This document shows, piece by piece, positions 1 to 7,881 of a stretch of 64,000 nucleotides of DNA (the first letter of the stretch is position 1; each line of letters starts with the position of its first letter). The position numbers and the translations under genes were made by a program. Below the pieces are notes generated by a model. The model made no database searches. It was not told where the DNA came from and saw nothing but the letters and a program-made list of their open reading frames with translations. The stretch spans positions 1,302,001 to 1,366,000 of the forward strand of contig NZ_CP133784.1 in NCBI RefSeq assembly GCF_034353875.1. Direction: 5' to 3'. This DNA comes from Pseudomonas sp. MH9.2 (GTDB lineage: Bacteria > Pseudomonadota > Gammaproteobacteria > Pseudomonadales > Pseudomonadaceae).

Positions 1-90
1 CTGTGCAACACGCAAGGCTTCCTCGGCCAGCGCCAGCGTCATGGCTTTAGTGCTGGGCCAAATCAGGAAACCAATTCGATGGGCAATCAT
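1..90 (-). CDS. argR: ArgR, AraC-family arginine-responsive regulator (5' end only)
   Basis: Only the first 30 codons are in the window; the rest lies beyond base 1. The reverse strand reads from an ATG at 90 as MIAHRIGFLIWPSTKAMTLA and onward, which is the start of the glutamine-amidotransferase-like sensor domain of Pseudomonas ArgR. In this genus ArgR is an AraC-type activator/repressor of arginine uptake and catabolism. It follows aotP on the same strand, the known position of argR at the end of the aot operon. The identification rests on the N-terminal sequence and on this gene order. Confidence 0.85.
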   Translation of the reverse strand, partial: MIAHRIGFLIWPSTKAMTLALAEEALRVAQ

Positions 91-162
91 GGCGTACAGT
101 CCGAAACGTTTCGCGGTTGTGGGTCGAGCATCAGTGCGCTCGATCTTTATTAAGGTGAAACC

Positions 163-195
163 AGGTCATGAATCAAGAGGGCCGAATCATGACCT
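163..195 (-). terminator. Inverted repeat between aotP and argR
   Basis: AGGTCATGA and TCATGACCT form a perfect 9-bp stem around a 15-base loop in the 140-bp gap between aotP and argR. There is only a short T stretch after it on the minus strand, so it is more likely a partial terminator, attenuator or processing hairpin than a strong terminator. It could tune argR expression relative to the transporter genes. Confidence 0.4.
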
Positions 196-230
196 GTTTT
201 GGTGCGTAAGGCATCGTTAAAACGTTTAGA

Positions 231-995
231 TTATTTCAGACTGCCGGACAAGAATTGCTGAAGCCGTTCAGACTGAGGGTTGACCAATACTTCACGAGGA
301 TCGCCCTGCTCTTCCACCACACCCTGGTGCAAAAAAATCAACTGGTTCGACACTTCACGAGCAAAGCCCATTTCATGGGTAACCACCACCATGGTCCGGC
401 CTTCCTGTGCCAGCGCCTGCATCACCTTGAGCACATCGCCTACCAGTTCCGGGTCAAGCGCAGAAGTCGGCTCATCGAACAGCATGACCTCCGGCTCCAT
501 CGCCAATGCACGGGCAATCGCAACACGCTGCTGCTCCCCGCCGGACATATGCCCTGGGTAAGCGTTCTTGCGGTGCGAGACACCCACCTTGGCCAGGTAG
601 TGCTCAGCCTTTTCCAGCGCGTCCTTTTTCGACATGCCGAGCACATGGATCGGTGCTTCGATGATGTTTTCCAGGGCCGTCATGTGTGACCAGAGATTGA
701 AGTGCTGGAACACCATCGACAGGCGCGAACGCATGCGCTGCAGCTGCTTGGGGTCAGCGGCCTTCAGGGCGCCATCCTTGCTTGCCACCAGCTTCAGCTC
801 TTCGTTGTTCAGCAGGATTTTGCCTGCATGGGGCTGTTCGAGCAGATTGATGCAGCGCAGAAAGGTGCTTTTACCCGAGCCACTGGAGCCGATGATGCTG
901 ATCACGTCCCCAGCCTTGGCCGTCAGGGAAACACCCTTGAGCACTTCATGACTGCCATAGCGTTTATGCAGGTCTTGGACTTCCAGTTTGTTCAT
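231..995 (-). CDS. aotP: Arginine/ornithine ABC transporter ATP-binding protein AotP
   Basis: ATPase subunit of a polar amino acid ABC importer of the HisP/GlnQ type, cytoplasmic and bound to AotQ/AotM. Walker A is GSSGSGKST, the signature is MSGGEQQR and Walker B is [14 protein letters not shown], followed by the switch histidine in VVTHEMGFA. The ATG at 995 gives about 254 residues beginning [14 protein letters not shown], the usual start for the family; a GTG five codons upstream (1010) is possible but less likely. It is the last transporter gene of the aot operon, just after the desuccinylase-like gene and before argR. Confidence 0.93.
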   Translation of the reverse strand: MNKLEVQDLHKRYGSHEVLKGVSLTAKAGDVISIIGSSGSGKSTFLRCINLLEQPHAGKILLNNEELKLVASKDGALKAADPKQLQRMRSRLSMVFQHFNLWSHMTALENIIEAPIHVLGMSKKDALEKAEHYLAKVGVSHRKNAYPGHMSGGEQQRVAIARALAMEPEVMLFDEPTSALDPELVGDVLKVMQALAQEGRTMVVVTHEMGFAREVSNQLIFLHQGVVEEQGDPREVLVNPQSERLQQFLSGSLK

Positions 996-1021
996 GCTTT
1001 CGGTTCTCACAAAACAGTCAG

Positions 1022-2134
1022 TCAGTCGCTGAGCAGGCGCCCGTGGCGGAGCGGTGTACGCCCTGCCACTTTGGCCAGCCAGAAACCAGGTTGGGCGTAA
1101 CGTAGCCGTTCAGTTGCATACAGCACGCCGGACGTGCCGGCACACACCGTACTGACCCGATCGGACAAGGGATCGATGACTTCGAACAACGGTTCGCCGA
1201 CGTCAACCCATACGCCTGCGCGGCGCAAATAAGTCACTACGCCGGGATGGGGCGCAAAGTGCAGGTACGTGCCTTCGAACGGCATCCCTTCGCACGCCTC
1301 GTATGCAGGTTGCGGCCAGTCACCGCCGATAAAACCCTGCTCGGCAAGGAACGCCAGAATGCCTTCGGCGTGTGCCTGAGCCTCATCCCTGCCGGTGTCG
1401 GCTTGCCCGCCCAATTCAAGGGTCGTGGCCAGACACGCCAACAATATCTGCGCCTCAGGAAAAATCTGTGACAGACGCAACCATGGCAGCGAACACGCTT
1501 CATCAAAGGAGCTGCCGCCAGACTCCTCCGCCAGCAAGGCGACGCTCACGTTCAAGTGCGCCGACAGCGACCGCCACTGCGGCCAGTGCTGCGGCAAGGC
1601 ATACATATGCAGCGCCGCTTCGGCGTCGCAATGCAGGTCCAGCACCACATCGGCGGTACAGGCATGGCTCAGGAGTAAACGCTGCAGCCCCTGCAACTCG
1701 CTGCCCGGCGCCGGTAACGCGTCCAGAACGAAGGTCATTGCCTGACGGATCAGGCGGGTATTGGCATGCGGATCATCGCCCAACTGGCCTTTCAGCAGCT
1801 CGGCCACCGACGCGCCCAGTTCGGGAAAATCACGGTTGAAATTCTTGCCGCTGCCAAACTCGAAACGTCCTTGATGAGCACCTTGTAGCAACTGCCCCAG
1901 GCCAATGGGATTGGCCACTGGCACCAACTCGATGACACCCTTGAGCATCCCTTGCTCTTCGAGTTGCATCAGGCGTTTTTTCAGCTCCCAGGCTGTGCGC
2001 ATGCCCGGCAATTCATCGGCGTGCAGGCTGGCCTGAATATAGGCCTTGCGCTCGCCGCTACCGAATCGGAACACGCTCAACTGACGCTCGGTGCCGAGGC
2101 TGCTCCACGGCAATGAATGATCGATACGTTGCAT
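1022..2134 (-). CDS. Succinylglutamate desuccinylase/aspartoacylase family protein
   Basis: A 370-residue member of the AstE/AspA zinc-dependent carboxypeptidase-like family. The zinc motif HADELPG near residue 38 and a later DLHCD supply the expected His-Glu and His ligands. The C-terminal part, with [21 protein letters not shown], looks like the lipoyl/barrel-like end found in this family. It lies inside the aot operon, 3 bp after aotM and before aotP, a placement conserved in Pseudomonas. Its substrate is not known from sequence; an acylated amino acid imported by, or related to, the arginine transporter is an inference. Confidence 0.85.
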   Translation of the reverse strand: MQRIDHSLPWSSLGTERQLSVFRFGSGERKAYIQASLHADELPGMRTAWELKKRLMQLEEQGMLKGVIELVPVANPIGLGQLLQGAHQGRFEFGSGKNFNRDFPELGASVAELLKGQLGDDPHANTRLIRQAMTFVLDALPAPGSELQGLQRLLLSHACTADVVLDLHCDAEAALHMYALPQHWPQWRSLSAHLNVSVALLAEESGGSSFDEACSLPWLRLSQIFPEAQILLACLATTLELGGQADTGRDEAQAHAEGILAFLAEQGFIGGDWPQPAYEACEGMPFEGTYLHFAPHPGVVTYLRRAGVWVDVGEPLFEVIDPLSDRVSTVCAGTSGVLYATERLRYAQPGFWLAKVAGRTPLRHGRLLSD

Positions 2135-2137
2135 GGT

Positions 2138-2836
2138 TCAGGCCCTGCGTGGGGCTAGGTAGCCCAGCCAGCGACGTTCGGCCATCTTGAACAGTCGCAC
2201 GAGAATAAAGGTCAGACACAGGTAGAACGCGCCGGCGGTGATGTAAGCCTCGAACGGCAAGTAGTATTGAGCGTTGACCGTACGCGCCGCGCCAGTGATG
2301 TCAATCAAGGTCACGATGGACGCCAGACTGGTGGTCTGCAGCATCATGATCACTTCATTGCTGTACTGCGGCAGCGCCCGGCGCAAAGCTGAGGGCAGCA
2401 GAATCCGCCGGTACATTTTCGAGCGCGACATGCCCATGGCCTTGGCCGCTTCGATCTCGCCAGCCGGTGTCGACCTTAAGCTGCCGGCAATGATTTCGGC
2501 GGTGTAGGCGCTGGTATTGATCGCGAAAGCCAGGCAGGCGCAAAACGTCGCACTGGACAGCCATGGCCAGAAGACACTGTCGCGCACGGCCTGAAACTGA
2601 GCCAGCCCGTAGTAGATCAAAAACAGTTGTACCAGCATCGGCGTGCCGCGAATCACGTAGGTGTACAGCCAGGCAGGCATGTTGACCCACTGCTGTTTCG
2701 ACACGCGCATCAGGCCCAACGGCAAAGCGACGAGCAGACCGAATACCAGGGAAATGGCCAGTAACTTGAGGGTGATCAGCAGACCACCGAAGTACAGCGG
2801 CAAGCTTTCCCAAATGACGTTGTAGTCGAAGATCAT
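2138..2836 (-). CDS. aotM: Arginine/ornithine ABC transporter permease AotM
   Basis: Inner-membrane permease of the HisM/GlnP class, 232 residues, with about five hydrophobic segments and the ATPase-docking EAA loop EIEAAKAMGMSRSKMYRRIL around residues 128-147. The N-terminus MIFDYNVIWESLPLYFGG is typical of HisM homologues. Its start overlaps the stop of aotQ by four bases (ATGA), so the two permeases are translationally coupled and probably form the heterodimeric channel. Confidence 0.93.
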   Translation of the reverse strand: MIFDYNVIWESLPLYFGGLLITLKLLAISLVFGLLVALPLGLMRVSKQQWVNMPAWLYTYVIRGTPMLVQLFLIYYGLAQFQAVRDSVFWPWLSSATFCACLAFAINTSAYTAEIIAGSLRSTPAGEIEAAKAMGMSRSKMYRRILLPSALRRALPQYSNEVIMMLQTTSLASIVTLIDITGAARTVNAQYYLPFEAYITAGAFYLCLTFILVRLFKMAERRWLGYLAPRRA

Positions 2837-3522
2837 AGATCAGCCGCCCTTACGCCTACCGAGTAGCGCTTCTCAAGATAACGCAGGGCGAGTAACGAAA
2901 CGCTGGTGATCACCAGGTACATCGCCGCCACTGCCAGGAAGAAAGTAAAGGGTTCGCGGGTAGCATCTGCTGCCTGCTTGGCCTTGAACATCATGTCTTG
3001 CAGACCGACCACGGAAATCAGCGCAGTGGCCTTGGTCAGTACCAGCCAGTTATTGGTAAACCCGGGGATCGCCAGGCGAATCATCTGTGGCACCAGAATC
3101 CGGAAGAACACTTTGAAGCTGCTCATGCCGTACGCCATGCCCGCCTCAGCCTGGCCCTTGGATATAGCCATGAACGCACCCCGAAAGGTCTCCGACAGGT
3201 ACGCACCGAAGATGAAACCCAGCGTACCGATACCGGCCAGCAGCGGGTTCAGGTCAATGTAGTCGTCATGACCGAGTAACGGTGCAATACGGTTGAGCAG
3301 AGCCTGGCCGCCATAGAAAATCAGCAGGATCAAGACCAGGTCCGGAATCCCGCGAATTACCGTGGAGTACAGGTCACCCAACCAGGCCAGCCAGCGCACC
3401 GGCGACAAACGCAATGCCACGCCAATCAAACCGAGGACGATCGCCAGGGCCATAGACGACAAGGCGAGCTGCAGCGTCAGCCATGCGCCATCGAGGATGA
3501 CAGCCCCGTAGCCTTTCAACAT
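2833..3522 (-). CDS. aotQ: Arginine/ornithine ABC transporter permease AotQ
   Basis: Second permease of the importer, 229 residues, HisQ-like. It begins MLKGYGAVILDGAWLTLQLA, has several transmembrane segments and carries the coupling loop QAEAGMAYGMSSFKVFFRIL in the middle of the protein. It lies between the binding protein aotJ, about 96 bp upstream, and aotM, which it overlaps by 4 bp. A GAGGA sequence sits upstream of the ATG. With AotM it would form the membrane pore for arginine and ornithine. Confidence 0.93.
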   Translation of the reverse strand: MLKGYGAVILDGAWLTLQLALSSMALAIVLGLIGVALRLSPVRWLAWLGDLYSTVIRGIPDLVLILLIFYGGQALLNRIAPLLGHDDYIDLNPLLAGIGTLGFIFGAYLSETFRGAFMAISKGQAEAGMAYGMSSFKVFFRILVPQMIRLAIPGFTNNWLVLTKATALISVVGLQDMMFKAKQAADATREPFTFFLAVAAMYLVITSVSLLALRYLEKRYSVGVRAADL

Positions 3523-3618
3523 GATTCAGGTCCTCAAGCATGAGAATGAAAAATGGCGCCAACCAGACAAGTGCAGAGCCACTGCTGCTAGCGCCATTGC
3601 GAGTGTTACGCGATGTAC

Positions 3619-4395
3619 TTACTCGCCGTAGATATCAAAATTGAAGTATTTGTCCTGAATCTGCTTGTACTTGCCGTTGGCACGAATCGCAGCGATGGCC
3701 GCGTTGATCTTGTCCAGATCAGCCTTGTCGCCCTTACGCACAGCGATACCGATGCCGTCGCCGAAGTATTTGGTGTCGGTGAACGCAGGGCCCGCAAAGG
3801 CATAACCCTTGCCTGCGTCGGTATTGAGGAAACCGTCTTGCAGCAAGGTCGCGTCAGCCAGGGTGCCATCAAGGCGGCCAGCGGCGACGTCCAGGTAGAT
3901 TTCATTCTGCGAGCCGTACGGCTTGATCTCGGCGCCCAGAGGCTCGAGTACTTCCTTGGCGAAACGGTCATGAATCGAACCGCGTTGTACGCCGATTTTC
4001 TTGCCTTTCAACTCAGCGAGATTTGCGCTGATGACGGTGCCGTCTTTCATGACCAGACGTGCAGGCGTGTTGTAGTACTTATTGGTGAAATCAACCGACT
4101 TCTTGCGATCTTCAGTGATGGACATCGAGGACAGGATGGCGTCGATCTTGCGCACTTTAAGCGCCGGGATCAGACCATCGAACTCCTGCTCGACCCACGT
4201 GCACTTGACCTTCATTTCTTCACACAGGGCATTGCCGATGTCGTAATCGAAACCAACGATGCTGCCGTCCGGGGCTTTGGAGGCAAAGGGAGGGTACGCA
4301 GCCTCGATACCGATTTTGAATGGTTTTTCATCAGCGAACGTCGGCTGTGCCAACACGGACAGCGCCAAGGCGCCGAGAAGCATGAGTTTCTTCAT
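3619..4395 (-). CDS. aotJ: Periplasmic arginine/ornithine-binding protein AotJ
   Basis: A 258-residue periplasmic solute-binding protein of family 3, like LAO/HisJ/ArgT. A Sec signal peptide [21 protein letters not shown] is followed by [18 protein letters not shown], the classic opening strand and ligand loop. The pair [10 protein letters not shown] forms the conserved disulfide seen in lysine/arginine/ornithine binders, and [20 protein letters not shown] is the family signature. It is the first gene of the aot operon; GGAG lies 8 bases before the ATG. The 96-bp gap to aotQ may let the binding protein be made in excess. Confidence 0.94.
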   Translation of the reverse strand: MKKLMLLGALALSVLAQPTFADEKPFKIGIEAAYPPFASKAPDGSIVGFDYDIGNALCEEMKVKCTWVEQEFDGLIPALKVRKIDAILSSMSITEDRKKSVDFTNKYYNTPARLVMKDGTVISANLAELKGKKIGVQRGSIHDRFAKEVLEPLGAEIKPYGSQNEIYLDVAAGRLDGTLADATLLQDGFLNTDAGKGYAFAGPAFTDTKYFGDGIGIAVRKGDKADLDKINAAIAAIRANGKYKQIQDKYFNFDIYGE

Positions 4396-4501
4396 TATTA
4401 GGACTCCGTCGGTTTAGGGCGACAAATGGCAGAGTGAGCGATGGCCCAATATGCGAAGGGTCAGCATGGATAGCGACGCCGAGCCGGTCGTGTCGGACCT
4501 T

Positions 4502-4525
4502 TCACACGAAAAGTCACACGAAAAG
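4502..4525. repeat. Tandem 12-bp repeat in the aot promoter region
   Basis: TCACACGAAAAG occurs twice in immediate succession (4502-4513 and 4514-4525), about 110 bp upstream of the aotJ start. Exact tandem 12-mers are unusual in this compact genome, and the position suggests paired binding of a regulator. It does not match the ArgR consensus TGTCGC. Confidence 0.75.
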
Positions 4526-4540
4526 CCTTTAGCGATTGAT

Positions 4541-4587
4541 TGGCATTTTAACGACAGGCCCGAAGTCGATATTTCTTCAATGCGACA
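4541..4587 (-). promoter_or_regulatory. Putative ArgR half-sites upstream of aotJ
   Basis: On the minus strand TGTCGCATTGAAGAAA (4587-4572) fits the Pseudomonas ArgR half-site TGTCGC-N8-AA exactly. A second, looser half-site starts TGTCGTTAAAATGCCA (4556-4541), 31 bp further toward aotJ and in the same orientation. ArgR binds direct repeats of this motif and controls aot genes in P. aeruginosa, so direct regulation is plausible. The second half is imperfect and the spacing is wider than usual. Confidence 0.5.
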
Positions 4588-4968
4588 ACTAGTTATAGAA
4601 GCACCGAGAAAGCAGACCCGAAATATTGACAGGCCTTGCAGATTATGCAAAGCCAAAAGACATAGAACCGATCTATATTGCAAATTGCGGGCCTATTATT
4701 GGCAAAGGCTTCTATTCCGGCAAGTCTGGCGTATCGACTTGTTTTCAGGGTGCTGGAAATTGCACCCGAATCCTGCGGGGCGTTCCTCTCGGCCCCGAAA
4801 GAGAGCAGACGGTTACACATTTGGTTACCTGGCTGCGCGCCGGTAACAAAGAAGAGGTGCCGGTGGTGAAGCCGATATATATCTCTTTCCGAGTTTGGAT
4901 TTGTGGGAACAAATGTATTCTCGAATGGCTTTGCGCAACGCGCTCGGGCACCCAATAGCGCACACAAA

Positions 4969-5005
4969 AACGCCCCGCCAGGTTTACACCGGGCGGGGCG
5001 TTTCT
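4969..5005 (-). terminator. Rho-independent terminator of acsA
   Basis: A GC-rich stem pairing CGCCCCGCC with GGCGGGGCG lies directly after the acsA stop. It is followed on the minus strand by GTTTTTG. It should end acsA transcription before the aot promoter region. Confidence 0.85.
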
Positions 5006-5015
5006 CAGCCTGGGA

Positions 5016-6971
5016 TCAGGCGGCATTCATAGTCTTGTGCTCATTGATCAACTGCTGCACGACACTCGGATCAGCCAGGGTAGAGATATCACCCAAGCCG
5101 TCGTATTCCCCAGTGGCAATCTTGCGCAGGATACGGCGCATGATTTTGCCAGAACGAGTCTTGGGCAACCCTGGCGCAAACTGGATGAAATCCGGCGAAG
5201 CGATCGGACCGATTTCCTTGCGCACCCAGTTTCTCAACTCCAGGCGCAGTGCTTCGCTTGGCTCTTCGCCGCCATTGAGGGTGACGTAGACATAAATACC
5301 CTGCCCCTTAAGGTCATGCGGTACGCCGACCACAGCGGCTTCGGCGACTTTCGAGTGGGCAACCATCGCACTTTCGATTTCAGCGGTACCCATGCGGTGC
5401 CCGGAAACATTGAGCACATCATCCACGCGCCCAGTGATCCAGTAGTAGCCGTCTTCGTCACGACGTGCGCCGTCACCCGTAAAGTACATGCCACGAAAAG
5501 TCTTGAAGTACGTATCGACGAAACGATCATGATCACCGTACAACGTGCGCGCCTGACCCGGCCAGGAGTCTAGGATGACCAGGTTACCTTCAGCCGCGCC
5601 TTCGATCAGGTTACCCAGATTATCCACAAGCCCCGGCACAACGCCGAAGAATGGTCGCGCTGCCGAACCCGGCTTGAGCGCGTGCGCGCCTGGCAGCGGG
5701 CTCATCAACGTGCCACCGGTTTCGGTCTGCCACCACGTGTCGACAATCGGGCAGCGGCCCTTGCCGACGGTGTTGTAGTACCACGTCCAGGCTTCCGGGT
5801 TAATCGGCTCACCGACCGAACCGAGCAGGCGCAGGCTTGAACCGTCCGCGTCTTTCACTGCCGCCTGACCTTCGGCCATCATGGCGCGAATGGCAGTCGG
5901 TGCGGTGTAGAGGATATTGACCTTGTGCTTGTCGATGATCTTCGACACACGCGTAATGTCCGGGTAGTTCGGCACCCCTTCGAACAACAACGTGGTCGCG
6001 CCATTGGCCAGTGGGCCGTAGACAATATAAGTGTGCCCAGTGACCCAGCCCACGTCGGCGGTGCACCAATAAACTTCACCTGGCCTGTAGTCGAATACAC
6101 GCTCATGGGTCAGCGCGGCATACAACAGATATCCCCCCGTAGTGTGCTGAACGCCTTTGGGTTTGCCGGTGGAGCCCGAGGTATAAAGAATGAACAGCGC
6201 CTCTTCGGCACCCATTTCTTTGGGCGCGCAATGGCTGGACGCAACCTTCATCAGGTCTTCGTACCAAATGTCGCGATGCTGGTGCCAAGCGATGTCGCCG
6301 CCCGTGCGCTTGCAGACAATAATCTTCTGCACGCTGGCGGTTTCCGGATTGGTCAGCGCCAGGTCGACGTTAGCTTTCAACGCCGTGCGTTTGCCGCCAC
6401 GCAGACCTTCGTCTGCGGTAATGACGACTTTCGATTTGCAATCAATGATCCGCCCGGCCAGCGCTTCGGGCGAGAAGCCACCGAACACGACTGAGTGGAT
6501 TGCGCCGATCCGGGTACAGGCCAACATGGCGACCACAGCTTCGGGGATCATCGGCATATAAATAGTGACTACATCGCCGCGGTGCACATCCTGGCCGCGC
6601 AATGCGTTGGCGAACTTGCAGACTTCTTCGTGCAGCTCGCGATAGGTAATGTTGCGGTGTTCGGAAGGATCGTCGCCTTCCCAGATGATTGCGATCTGAT
6701 CGCCGCGCTCGGCCAAATGGCGGTCCAGACAGTTATAGGAAACGTTCAACGTACCATCGGCGAACCATTTAATATCGACATGATGGTCATCGAAGGAGGT
6801 CTGTTTGACCGTGGTGAAAGGCTGAATCCAATCCAGGCGCTGGGCCTGCTCCCGCCAGAAGCCATCAGGATTGACCACCGACTGCTGATACATGGCCTTG
6901 TAGGTTGCCTCATCGGTCAGCGTTGTAGCCGCAACCTCTGGACGCACAGGATAGACGGAAGCCGCACTCAT
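5016..6971 (-). CDS. acsA: Acetyl-CoA synthetase AcsA
   Basis: AMP-forming acetate:CoA ligase, 651 residues, converting acetate, ATP and CoA to acetyl-CoA in the cytoplasm. The adenylate-forming signature [18 protein letters not shown] is near the centre, WWQTETGG binds the substrate, and the C-terminal TRSGKIMRR holds the catalytic Lys609, the site of inhibitory acetylation in this family. The ATG at 6971 ([15 protein letters not shown]) has GAGGT 8 bases upstream; an in-frame ATG 20 codons further upstream lacks such a site. It stands alone between its own promoter region and the terminator at 4969-5005. Confidence 0.96.
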   Translation of the reverse strand: MSAASVYPVRPEVAATTLTDEATYKAMYQQSVVNPDGFWREQAQRLDWIQPFTTVKQTSFDDHHVDIKWFADGTLNVSYNCLDRHLAERGDQIAIIWEGDDPSEHRNITYRELHEEVCKFANALRGQDVHRGDVVTIYMPMIPEAVVAMLACTRIGAIHSVVFGGFSPEALAGRIIDCKSKVVITADEGLRGGKRTALKANVDLALTNPETASVQKIIVCKRTGGDIAWHQHRDIWYEDLMKVASSHCAPKEMGAEEALFILYTSGSTGKPKGVQHTTGGYLLYAALTHERVFDYRPGEVYWCTADVGWVTGHTYIVYGPLANGATTLLFEGVPNYPDITRVSKIIDKHKVNILYTAPTAIRAMMAEGQAAVKDADGSSLRLLGSVGEPINPEAWTWYYNTVGKGRCPIVDTWWQTETGGTLMSPLPGAHALKPGSAARPFFGVVPGLVDNLGNLIEGAAEGNLVILDSWPGQARTLYGDHDRFVDTYFKTFRGMYFTGDGARRDEDGYYWITGRVDDVLNVSGHRMGTAEIESAMVAHSKVAEAAVVGVPHDLKGQGIYVYVTLNGGEEPSEALRLELRNWVRKEIGPIASPDFIQFAPGLPKTRSGKIMRRILRKIATGEYDGLGDISTLADPSVVQQLINEHKTMNAA

Positions 6972-7378
6972 CGTTGTTACCTCGGTGGATAGTTGTTGTT
7001 TTATGATCCCGTTGTATCTTCCCTGCCCCATTCAGGCCATTCGACGATGGTCTTACCGGTCGCAAGCAAGCCTACTACTATAGACCCCTACTCTCCTGCG
7101 ATGATATGCCACGCCTCTCCGCGACGATCTGTCGCGCCACTGATGATGGATGCCGTCATTTTTCGTGCCTCGATTGTTACAGGTTTCATCAATAGTCTTT
7201 ATCAAAACACTTCATATATGAACCCACCCGACAGGCCTATAATTTATCTCGCCAACCGGCAAACGATTAACACGTAACAGCCCCCACAACGGCATGTTAA
7301 TCAACGTGTAAACTTAGTGACACGCCTGGCTCCATAAGAGCCAGGCACTCCCTCACGACAGCAATAAGGACATTAGAA
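6972..7378. other. Divergent promoter region of acsA and the DUF2790 gene
   Basis: About 400 bp without a gene. It is AT-richer than its flanks around 7180-7270 and contains a perfect TATAAT at 7238-7243 on the plus strand, a candidate -10 box for the downstream small gene. No matching -35 at normal spacing was found. The acsA promoter must also lie here; in pseudomonads acsA is often controlled by the CrbS/CrbR (MxtR/ErdR) system, but I cannot point to its site. Confidence 0.55.
7324..7346 (+). promoter_or_regulatory. Perfect hairpin in the 5' leader of the DUF2790 gene
   Basis: GCCTGGCTC, a 5-base loop CATAA, and GAGCCAGGC make a perfect 9-bp stem 32 bp before the start codon and about 80 bp after the possible -10 box. 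There is no T-run, so it is not a standard terminator. It could stabilise the mRNA or be a protein-binding palindrome. Confidence 0.6.
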
Positions 7379-7645
7379 ATGAAAGTTGCATTGATGGTCA
7401 TGGCCCTGAGTAGTTTTAGCGTTGCTGTGATGGCGGCCGAAACAACCGCCGTGGCAGTCAACTCGACGTCTCCCGTGGAGGAATACACGTACGCCACTCA
7501 TCTGGACATCGCCAAAGTCGTTTCGATGAGCGACATCCCGAACGTCTGCGAGGTCGTTCCCGCGCGTATGACGTACGAAGACTCGAAAGGTGTAGAGCAC
7601 GTGCTTGAGTATCGCGTCATGGGTAACGGTTGTATTGATGGTTGA
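7379..7645 (+). CDS. DUF2790 small secreted protein
   Basis: An 88-residue protein with a signal peptide ending near AVMAAE (residue 20) and a short mature domain containing EEYTYATHLDIAKVVSM, then a pair of cysteines in NVCEVV and NGCIDG that could form a disulfide. This is the DUF2790 family, found in many copies in Pseudomonas and of unknown function; some members respond to copper or other stress. AAGGA sits about 10 bases before the ATG. It is monocistronic between acsA and phhR. Confidence 0.85.
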   Translation: MKVALMVMALSSFSVAVMAAETTAVAVNSTSPVEEYTYATHLDIAKVVSMSDIPNVCEVVPARMTYEDSKGVEHVLEYRVMGNGCIDG

Positions 7646-7674
7646 TTCATCTGCACACTGCCCTCAGCTACCAC

Positions 7675-7711
7675 GTCAACGCCTCTTGGAGCAATCCAAT
7701 GTGGCGTTGAC
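7675..7711 (+). terminator. Inverted repeat after the DUF2790 gene
   Basis: GTCAACGCC and GGCGTTGAC form a 9-bp stem around a 19-base loop, 30 bp after the stop codon. It lacks a clear T-run, so termination would be weak. Confidence 0.4.
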
Positions 7712-7881
7712 TGCATTTAGAATGCCCGTTTATTCAATCGACGTCTGATAGACATTTTTTGAGGCGCACCATTAACGTTTCCCACCGACATGCACGGTAA
7801 GTTTATTCGTACAGTGACTAATGCTCTTATTACTAAATAGGCACCAGGCTTTATAGCGTTTCACGCTTGCCCTGTTCATGT

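Larger units (their letters stand above)
4396..4967. other. 572-bp intergenic region between aotJ and the acsA terminator
   Basis: No convincing gene was found; the open frames here have no recognisable protein composition or start signals. The aotJ-proximal part holds the putative ArgR half-sites near 4541-4587 and a tandem 12-mer at 4502-4525. The acsA-proximal part (about 4600-4967) has lower GC than its surroundings and carries no motif I can name. A small RNA is possible but not supported by any hairpin plus T-run that I can see. Confidence 0.6.

Noticed and set aside
4593..4967. A 124-residue minus-strand frame upstream of aotJ
   Set aside because: The composition is irregular and Cys/Phe/Arg-heavy, there is no ribosome site, and the reading ends inside the aot promoter region.
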